In this document: piece after piece, positions 56,758-64,000 of the stretch
How positions within the stretch are numbered: position 1 is the first letter of the stretch
Layout of the letters: every line of letters begins with the position of its first letter
DNA from: Hymenopellis radicata
Lineage: Eukaryota; Basidiomycota; Agaricomycetes; Agaricales; Physalacriaceae
NCBI GenBank assembly: GCA_015501595.1
Contig: JADNRX010000078.1
Coordinates: forward strand, 62,001-126,000
DNA: 64,000 nucleotides
Reading direction: 5' to 3'
Program-made: the position numbers and the translations under genes
Notes under the pieces: generated by a model
The model's database searches: none
Told to the model about the DNA's origin: nothing
The model's input: the letters and a program-made list of their open reading frames with translations, nothing else

Positions 56758-59254
56758 ATGCGTTTCTCGCTCAAGAGGACGTCTCTGTCCTCTCTTCTAC
56801 TCGCCATTCTTCTAAACGCGTCCCTCGCCAGCGGCAATCCCGCCAAGGAGCACCGACGTGCAGTCGTTCCCGGCCAATGGTCCATTGTGCAAAACGGGTA
56901 CGCGTTATCCCAACTTGACAAGCCGCCGTCGACTCATTTCATACGCCTCGAAGGACTACCGGTGTGAGCGGCATGCAGCTGGCAGTCACGTCGGAGAACA
57001 CTGTGATTGTCCTTGACAAGGTGTAGGTCATGACTCTAGTTGTATTGTCCTGTCGACTTATGCCGAATACGTAGCGAGCACAACTCTCTAACAGTTGACG
57101 GTCATATCGCGTGGGTCTCGGAAGTGAACCTCGACACAAAGGAAGTTCGCGCTTTGAGCCCAGCCAGTAACACTTGGTGTGCTACCGGCAGCTTCTTGAG
57201 CAATGGCACTTTGGTTAGCTCCGGTGGCAATCCTGTTGTTATCACTGGTACGTTCAAGTCGACGGTTCTATGGCCCATGCCCCAGAGCTCACTCTTGTAT
57301 TGCGAAAGGTGAGGATGGTCTGCAAGCCCTACGCTTGTTCACTCCCTGCAACGATGGAACATGCGATATTTTTGAAAACCAGGCTGTGATCAGGCTCACT
57401 TCGAAACGATGGTACCCTTCGTCGGTGTGTTCAATAAACCTGGCTCTTTAATTCGGTTGCTGACACCGCTACAGGTCCGTCTTGAAGACGGTTCGGTTCT
57501 CATTTTTGGGTACGTTTAAATGTCGAAAGTTCCATATATGTAGTGAGATAACACGTACTGCAGAGGGTCGGTGATAGGCGGGCAAGTCTAGCAATGCCGC
57601 CTGCCCCTATCTCGCTAACTTTTTTGCGATGGTAGATATATCAACTCTGCAAGTGTCAATAATCCGACCTACGAATTCTTCCCTTCGAAGAACATCAATG
57701 GTATCGCGCGATCCACGCCTGTCTTTGAAGCTTCTCTAACAGCTTTCCCAGGCTTTAACGGAGTTCAAATCCCCAGCAAGTTTCTTCGGGACACGCTGAA
57801 CGGAAACCAGTTCCCCATCATGGTGTATCTCCCCGATGGCACGATTTTTGTCGCCGCAAACCAAAACGCCATGATCCTCAACTGGAAGACCAACACGGAA
57901 ACGCGCCTTCCTGATATCCCAAATGGCGTACGAATCACGTACGTACCCTGCCACTAGTAAAAGCGACTTGACCTCAGCAGGAACATAGGTCGCCATTCTC
58001 GGCTGGAGCGACTCTCCTCCCTCTCACACCGGAAGACAACTATACTCCAGAAGTCATGATCTGCGGCGGCTCTACGTTTCCTGACAGCACCAATACTACT
58101 GCTGTCGATTCGCAATTCCCAGCTTCAGATCAATGCTCGCGACTCGTTTTAACTCCTGCCGGGATCGCTGCGGGATGGATGGTGGAAACTATGCCTCAAG
58201 CGCGTATCATGCCAGAGCTCATTCTCCTTCCCGACGGGCGTATCGTTATAGTTAACGGTGCACAGACTGGTGTTGCTGGGTACTCTTTCGTGAGTTCTTT
58301 CCGTAGAAGTGTGCTTTCAAATTAATTTGTTCATCATGAACTAGGGCAGTAACCAGATCGGCGCAAGCGATGCAGACCATCCAGCATTGACGCCAGTCGT
58401 GTACGATCCGGCGGCCCCTTCGGGACAAAGGTTTTCGAGCACTGGAATTCCAGCGTCTGAGATTCCGAGGATGTACCATTCGACGGCTACTCTGATTCCG
58501 GACGGCACTGTCATGATGGGTAAGTCTTAGCACTGTGAGGTCAGACTCACTCTCATTATGACAGCTGGCTCCAATCCGAACACTGATGTGACGACGGTGA
58601 AGTACCCGACAGAATATCGGTGAGTGGACATACCCAACATGCAGTGTGTCCCGCAATAACAGGCTGCTCAGCATGGAGTTCCTCAGTCCGCCGTACATGT
58701 CACGCCCTCGTCCGACGTACACCGAATTACCTGCCACGGTCGACTACACTCAGGTCTTCACGTTGTCCGTATCATTGCCTTCTACGGCTTCCAACGTGTC
58801 TGGTACGCAGACATAACCACCAGTCATTATACACGGCCTGACACTTGTCCTAGTTGCTCTCATGGACCCCGGCTTCGCCACTCACGGCGTTCACATGGAT
58901 CAACGAATGCTCAAGCTCGTCTCGTCTCTCTCTAGCGACAAGACAACGCTCACCATTATAGGCCCGCCCACTCCAGCCCTATATCCGCCGGGTCCCGCTT
59001 ACCTCTTTGTGGTCACGGATGAAGGTGTACCGAGCTTTGGACACAAGACCATCATTGGTACAGGTGCGGCGCCTCCGAATGACGCTGGTGCGACTGCAAA
59101 GTAAGTCGATCCTCTAAAGAGTACTGAACAAACGCTCAAATCATGAAGCATGTTGACTGTTTCGGCCAAGTCGTTGGTTGCCTCGCCGCCTCCTCCGATT
59201 CAAGGGGAAGGCAGTAACATGGCGACTGCTATGATTCCTGTGGAAAGTGCTTGA
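56758..59254 (+). CDS. Copper radical oxidase, glyoxal oxidase type (AA5), copy 5, intact
   Basis: This is a predicted secreted enzyme that oxidises small aldehydes or related carbonyls and releases H2O2, used by wood- and litter-decay fungi to feed peroxidases. ATG 56758 starts a signal peptide (LLLAILLNASLASG), with a possible dibasic EHRR processing site after it. All exons join in frame to about 605 residues, ending MATAMIPVESA at TGA 59252-59254. The radical-copper site residues are present: Cys about 105 (TWCATGSFLSNG), Tyr about 163 (SKRWYPSS), Tyr-His about 412-413 (PRMYHSTATL) and His about 499 (FATHGVHMDQR). Spacing fits glyoxal oxidase rather than galactose oxidase. One intron has a GC donor (GCAAGT at 57582). 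A TATA box stands 92 bp upstream. This is the only copy in the window in which I find no break. Confidence 0.9.
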
Positions 59255-59399
59255 GGCAGATCTGAGGATGATATTGACTTCCTAGTTGTCGCTTTTTCAA
59301 ACAGTTCATGTGTAGTAGTTCATGTTCAAGGGCACTTCTAGTCAAAGTATAAACAGGCTTTCGAGAACGTGTGCGACAGCACCGCTCCTCGTCGACGTC

Positions 59400-59930
59400 T
59401 GATATCATACGAATGTTTGAGTATTCTCTCTGGCTGTATAAGAGGATGGATCGTTGGCCTTGTTCGCCATCAAACAACCACAACACTCCTATGAACCAAA
59501 TTACCTCTTCGACCGCTTCTTCGAGACCGCCATTGAGCTGCCTCAGCAGGCCAAGAATAATGATGTCACTAATGCCGCCCCGAGCGTCGTCCGACCAAGG
59601 TAGGTCCCTACCGTGACGTCGCGACCACGATTCTTGACTGAGGCTCAGGTTGTGTAGGATGGAGCTCCACGAAGGCGCGGAGAAGAACATCGTCACTGCG
59701 TCGTTCGGACTTCCCGGGCTCGAGGAGGAGGACGTCAGCATCGATGTTCATGATGAACGTCTTACTATTACGGGCGAGCGCAAGATCTCGACCGAGGAGA
59801 GGTACGCTGTGAAGGAACGCAAGTTTGGCAAGTTCGCGAGGACGTTGATTCCTCAGGTAAGCTCATGTTGACTGTCGCGTTCCCAAAGGCTGCACCAGAG
59901 GCAGCGCCGAGGAAGATCACTATTTCTTAC
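59400..59930 (+). pseudogene. Small heat shock protein (HSP20) gene, internally deleted
   Basis: The upstream part reads YLFDRFFETAIELPQQAK and SVVRPR. A GTAGGT..GTAG intron follows, then the alpha-crystallin domain: MELHEGAEKNIVTASFGLPG, EEEDVSIDVHDERLTITGER and YAVKERKFGKFARTLIPQ. Right after IPQ the expected block with the GVLTV core is missing: the sequence jumps to LTVAFPKAAPEAAPRKITIS. About 50 bp are gone, so the chaperone domain lacks its late strands. No clear ATG with normal N-terminus was found. The gene lies between CRO 5 (same strand) and CRO 6 (convergent). A matching tail remnant lies beside CRO 2 at 20325-20404. Confidence 0.7.
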
Positions 59931-60086
59931 AACAATGTTCTCGTGGACTCGTCCCCGTTGTCTCCACATATGTCCTAACATGTATCCAATAAATTCCTTG
60001 TTTCCATACCTTAATAACTTTGTCAAATACGAGCTAAACATTTCATTTCGGAAGAAGCAATCATCAACCTCATCCCCAGATCTGCC

Positions 60087-62602
60087 TCAAGCACTACCCA
60101 CGGGAATCATGGCAGTGGCCATATCACTGCCTTCGCCTTCAGTCGGAGAAGACGGCCAGTTCTGAGCAGAGAGAGCCAGCATACTGCAGGATTTGAGCGG
60201 TTACACAAGAATTCAAAAATTCAACCTACTTTGCAGTTGCACCAGCGTCATCGGGAGGAGCCGCGCCTGTACCGATAAGAGTCTTGTGTCCAAAGCTCGG
60301 TACACCTTCATCCGTAACAACAAAGAGGTAAGCGGGACCGGGCGGTAATAAGGCTGGGGTGGGCGGGCCTATAACGGTGAGCGTCATCTTGTCGCTAGAG
60401 AGAGACGAGACGAGCTTGAGCATTCGTTGATCCATGTGAACACCGTGAGTGGCGAAGCCTGGGTCAATGAGAGCAACTAGAAAGACATTAGGATGTATAT
60501 GGAAAATTGTTGATATAATGGGAGTGTACCAGAGACGTTGGAGCTGTATCAGGCAAGGACACAGACAACGTGAAGGTCTGGGTGTAGTCGACCGTTGCGG
60601 GTAACTCGGTGTATGTCGGACGAGGACGCGACATGTACGGCGGACTGAGAAACTCCATCCTGACGAAGCGGTTACTGCCTGAATCCCATTACAAGCTCCC
60701 TGTCCACTCACCGATATTCAGTGGGGAACCTCACCGTCGTGACATCAAGGTTGGGATTAGAGCCAGCTGGCCTTATGAGATCGAGTACGGAGGAGAAAGC
60801 GAAGACTTACCCAGCATGATAGTGCCGTCCGGAATCAGAGTAGCCGTCGAATGGTACATCCTCGGAATCTCAGACGCTGGAATTCCATCACTCGAAAACC
60901 TCTCTCCCGAAGGGGCCGCCGGATCGTACACGACTGGCATCAACGCTGGATTGTCCGCATTGCTTTGTCCGATCCCGTTGCTTGGTCCGATCTCGTCGCC
61001 CTATTCATTATGAGCAAATGAACTCGACAGCGCACTTCTATGGAAAGAACTCACCAAATCACTTCCCGCAATACCGGTCTGGGCTCCATTGACGATGACG
61101 ACGCGGCCATCGGGGAGGAGGATGAGCTCTGGCATGATGCGCGTTTGAGGCATAGTTTCCACCTGCCATCCCGCAGCGATCCCGGCAGCAGTCAAGATGA
61201 GTCGAGAGCATTGATCTGAAGCTGGAAACTCTGGATCGATGGCACTGGGATCGAGGTATCAGGAAGTGTAGTGCCGCCGCAGATAAGCACTTCTGGTGTG
61301 TAGTCGTTTTCTGGCGTCAGGGGGAGGAGGGCGGCCCCGGCGGAGAACGGTGACCTATGCTTCCGCTTAGATGAAGTCTAGCTTTCAATAATGAAGTACG
61401 TACGAGATGTGTACACCATTCGGAATGTCGGGAAGTCGGGTTTCGGTGTTGGTTTCCAGTCCAGGATCATAGCCTTTTGGTTTGCAGCGACGAAAATGGT
61501 ACCGTCGGGGAGGTACATCACGATTGGGAAGTGATTTGCGTTTAGCGAGTCGTGAAGAAATTGGCTTGGGATTTGAACACCGTTGAAGCCTTGGGAACTT
61601 GTCAGAGATGTTGCAAATGACAGGCGTAGATCACACGATACCGTTGATGTTTTTGGAAGGAAAGAATTCGTAGGTAGGATTAATGATGCTTGCATTGTTG
61701 GTAAATCTACCATCGCAAGAAGAAAAAAAGTGAGCAAGATAGGGGCGAGCGGGATTGCTAGACTTACCCGCCTATTGTCGACCCTCTGTAGTACGTGTTA
61801 TCTCAGTAGATAGATGAAACTTTCGGCGTTTGAACGTACCCAAAAATGAGAACCGAACCATCTTCAAGACGAACCTGTAGCGGCGTCAGTAACAGGATTG
61901 GAGAGCCAAGTGTAATGAACAGACCGACGCAGCGTACCATCGGAACGATGTAAGCCTGATAACATCCTGGTTTTCAAAAATATCGCATGTTCCATCGTTG
62001 CACGGAGTGAACAAGCGGAGGGCTTGTCGACCGTCCTCACCTTTAGACGAGTAAGCACTGGGGTATGGGCCATGGAACCATCAATTGGAACGTACCAGTA
62101 ATAACAACTTGAACAGGATTGCCACCGGAGCTGACCAAAGTGCCATTGCTCAAGAAGCTGCCGGTCGCACACCAAGTGTTACTGGCTGGGTTCAAAGCGC
62201 GGATTGCCTTTGTCTCCAGGTTCACCTCCGAGACCCATGCGACGTGCCCGTCAACAGTAAGGGGATTGTGTTCACTGCAGCTCGAACGTTGGTGGACTGG
62301 GCAACACGATACAGAAGTCATACTTACACCTTGTCAAGTATGATCACCGTATTCTCTGACGTGACGGCGAGCTGCATGCCGCTCACGCCGGTAGTCCTGA
62401 GGAACAATTTATAAATCAACGAGCCCTTGTACACCCGAGATAACGCGTACCCGTTCTGCACCAGGGACCATTGGCCTGGGACGACTGCGCGGCTATGCTC
62501 CTTTGCGGCAGTACTGCCACTGGCGAGAGACGCGTACACAGATGAAAGGACGGCGAGTACAATCGTAGGGTACTGATACAGTTTCTTCAGTGAGAAAAGC
62601 AT
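60087..62602 (-). pseudogene. Copper radical oxidase, copy 6, frameshifts in middle exons
   Basis: The start at 62602 (MLFSLKKLYQYPTIVLAVL) has a TATATAT element about 95 bp upstream (62692-62699). Cys (TWCATGSF), Tyr-His (PRMYHSTA) and His (ATHGVHMDQR) are encoded, and the C-terminal domain is open (LLPPGPAYLFVVTDEGVPS). Two breaks lie between. GACTGGAAACC near 61462 has three A where other copies have four, shifting TNTETRLPD to a wrong frame. A second indel lies near 61245-61255, in the DSTDT-like stretch. Near the radical Tyr the exon reads SFRWYAAS instead of SKRWYPAS, and six in-frame bases are added after GGNPV. One intron uses a GT donor where copies 1, 2 and 5 use GC. The normal stop position is 60087-60089. 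Confidence 0.75.
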
Positions 62603-63442
62603 GTCTTGAATTGTAAAAATAGGTTGGTCTGAAGAAGGCAGAGATGCAAAGCACTGAACTGAGTACGCAGGATCCGGACTGCTAGCCACTCGATATATAG
62701 CTCATCGTGAGTGCTCGTCTCACGAAACGCTGTGATTTGAAGAGCTGAGAGAGTTGGTTAGTAAGTCAGGTCTCCGTTCCTGCATATCTCTATTCTGCGA
62801 GTGCGAAAACGTAGTGAAAGAAGCAGGAGACACGAACACGCGCAAGGTACTGGCAAGAGACGTCGTAAAGCTGCATTCATCTGTCAGATCAGAGGCATCC
62901 TGGATGTCGGAAGCGTGTAAGTGCCAAGCTGGTACGTCCAATTCAGAGTTTGAAATCTTGCAGCCGAGGCACGGATTTATGAGAGTTCTTTTGACTACGA
63001 CGATACACTGTGCTTGCTTTCTGCGTGTATGTTATCCGCGCTGAAATTTGCCTCATGATGGTGGCAGAAGGGAGAGTGTGCTTAATTCGGACCGGAGGCC
63101 GAAAAGCTCGGGCACCTCGGGCACCTTCGTGTGAAAGCCCGGTGACAAGCGTAGGACAACTGCAGATAGAACGGTCTTCAGTCTTCTTCACGAAGGCGAA
63201 CTACCGTTAGTGACACTAATGGTGGGAAGGACATTAGAGAGGGTTTTCAAAGGCATGACGAAACGCTTGGCAACGCGCTCGAACTCCGTTTCAGGCGGCT
63301 CGGAGTGGCCAGTGGCAAGGTGAGCCTTGAAGATACAACAGAACAGTACATTCAAGCGATGGATTACTATTGATACAGGGAAGCAAATGAGGACAAGTAT
63401 AAAGATACATCTAAAACAATATAGGTTTGCTACAATTACTGA
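62603..63442. promoter_or_regulatory. CRO 6 upstream region
   Basis: Collinear with 16948-17731 and holds the same conserved stretches. No gene is seen. Confidence 0.6.
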
Positions 63443-64000
63443 TTACTGTGGGTTCTTCCCCGTGGGTACCAAATAGTAATTCGACTCCACATGCGTCGTC
63501 AATTTGGAGCGTCGCGCCAGAACTCGAAGACCTCCCACCACGATCACGACGATCACCGTTATGTAGTTCTTCTTGTCTCCCGTGCATTTGTGGCAAGTGA
63601 AACGATCGTCTTTAACTTTCCCGCATTTCAGGTCGTACTCGTACTTCCGACCTTGACGTTCGGCAGAAGACCAAAGTTTGAATATGCTATGGCGCCCGTA
63701 TACGTTGTCCACCCAGCCCATGAAGAAGAAATCCTCAAGTTTGTCAGGGAGGTTGTCCAAGGTGCGGAGAGGCACTTTTGGTTCTTTGGGAATGTCGTCG
63801 TCTGCTGGAAGCTCCGCCTCGGTGAAAACGCGAGGATCTAGCCCACGAAGGTGCGTCGAGACTACTTTAGCCTGCCGCCAGTGCTCCGCTGTAAGTTTGC
63901 TTTCAATGACGGTATGGGTATCCGGGTATCGTTCGAGTTTCGTACCCACAGTACCCTCAAGGAAGTCGAGGATCTTGATGCTCTTGTCTTCGATGACAAT
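63443..64000 (-). CDS. Gene X: C-terminal part of an unknown single-span membrane protein
   Basis: The frame is open from the right window edge to TAA near 63443. The soluble part includes KILDFLEGTVGTKLERYPDT, LRTLDNLPDKLEDFFFMGWV and FKLWSSAERQGRKYEYDLK, then a Cys pair (FTCHKCTGDKKN). One hydrophobic stretch (YITVIVVIVVGGLRVL) follows, then a short basic tail RRSKLTTHVESNYYLVPTGK. This would place the bulk of the protein on one side of a membrane with a short cytosolic tail, or make it tail-anchored. I do not recognise the family. Only the last about 30 codons recur at 16858-16947. The N-terminus lies outside the window. Confidence 0.55.
   Translation of the reverse strand: MVIEDKSIKILDFLEGTVGTKLERYPDTHTVIESKLTAEHWRQAKVVSTHLRGLDPRVFTEAELPADDDIPKEPKVPLRTLDNLPDKLEDFFFMGWVDNVYGRHSIFKLWSSAERQGRKYEYDLKCGKVKDDRFTCHKCTGDKKNYITVIVVIVVGGLRVLARRSKLTTHVESNYYLVPTGKNPQ

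Larger units (their letters stand above)
59880..63533 (-). repeat. Right arm of the large inverted repeat (gene X end, CRO 6, HSP20 tail)
   Basis: Minus-strand sequence is collinear with plus-strand 16858-20410. The shared flanks include TAATCAGTAATTGTAGCAAA after gene X and CTACCGTTAGTGACACTAAT upstream of the CRO. Confidence 0.8.

Noticed and set aside
56758..59254. Galactose oxidase as the identity of the CRO genes
   Set aside because: No N-terminal carbohydrate-binding discoidin-like domain, and the Cys-Tyr and Tyr-His spacing fits glyoxal oxidase type better.

Overview
The window reads as nuclear DNA of a mushroom-forming basidiomycete (Agaricomycetes). The genes are intron-dense. Most introns are about 45-60 nt, with GT..AG ends and CTNAC-like branch sites. 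The families present are typical of that class: DUF6534 membrane proteins, a DUF6535 protein, a DUF4336 protein, an F-box protein and glyoxal-oxidase-type copper radical oxidases. All identifications come from reading translated exons and recalling family motifs; no database search was run.

Layout. 0.9-2.5 kb holds an unrecognised, probably decayed multi-exon gene. 2.5-9.1 kb holds ordinary genes: DUF4336, an F-box gene with two frame breaks, and the CAAX protease RCE1 transcribed divergently from a long coiled-coil protein. 9.5-27 kb is an amplified region built from a DUF6534 membrane-protein gene followed by a copper radical oxidase (CRO) gene. It contains two head-to-tail units, then an inverted CRO copy and a CRO fragment. 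A divergent pair of paralogous unknown genes sits inside it at 21.1-22.9 kb. 27-41 kb holds a possible zinc-finger gene, two paralogous GNAT acetyltransferase-like genes, a signal-peptide-bearing agmatinase, a serine-rich protein and ribosomal protein eL42. 41.4-45.5 kb is a complete HMG-CoA reductase. 46.5-47.8 kb is a multi-C2H2 zinc-finger protein. 48.9-53.5 kb is a DUF6535 gene interrupted by about 1.2 kb that contains a tRNA-like Pol III unit and a perfect 24-bp hairpin. 54.0-55.0 kb is an unknown gene with an internal exon duplication. 56.7-62.6 kb holds two convergent CRO genes flanking a broken HSP20 gene. The C-terminal part of an unknown membrane protein runs off the right edge.

The most striking feature is the CRO family. 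There are five near-full copies and one fragment on both strands. By my reading only the copy at 56758-59254 keeps an open frame in every exon, all the copper and radical residues and a TATA box. The others carry small indels, mostly in homopolymers, or promoter losses. The flanks show that an ancestral block of unknown membrane protein (gene X), CRO and a convergent HSP20 was copied in inverted orientation about 40 kb apart. Housekeeping genes such as HMGR and eL42 lie between the two arms. The CRO would be a secreted H2O2-producing enzyme, HMGR drives sterol and isoprenoid synthesis, and RCE1 trims prenylated proteins. No operon-like cooperation is implied beyond the repeated DUF6534-CRO pairing.
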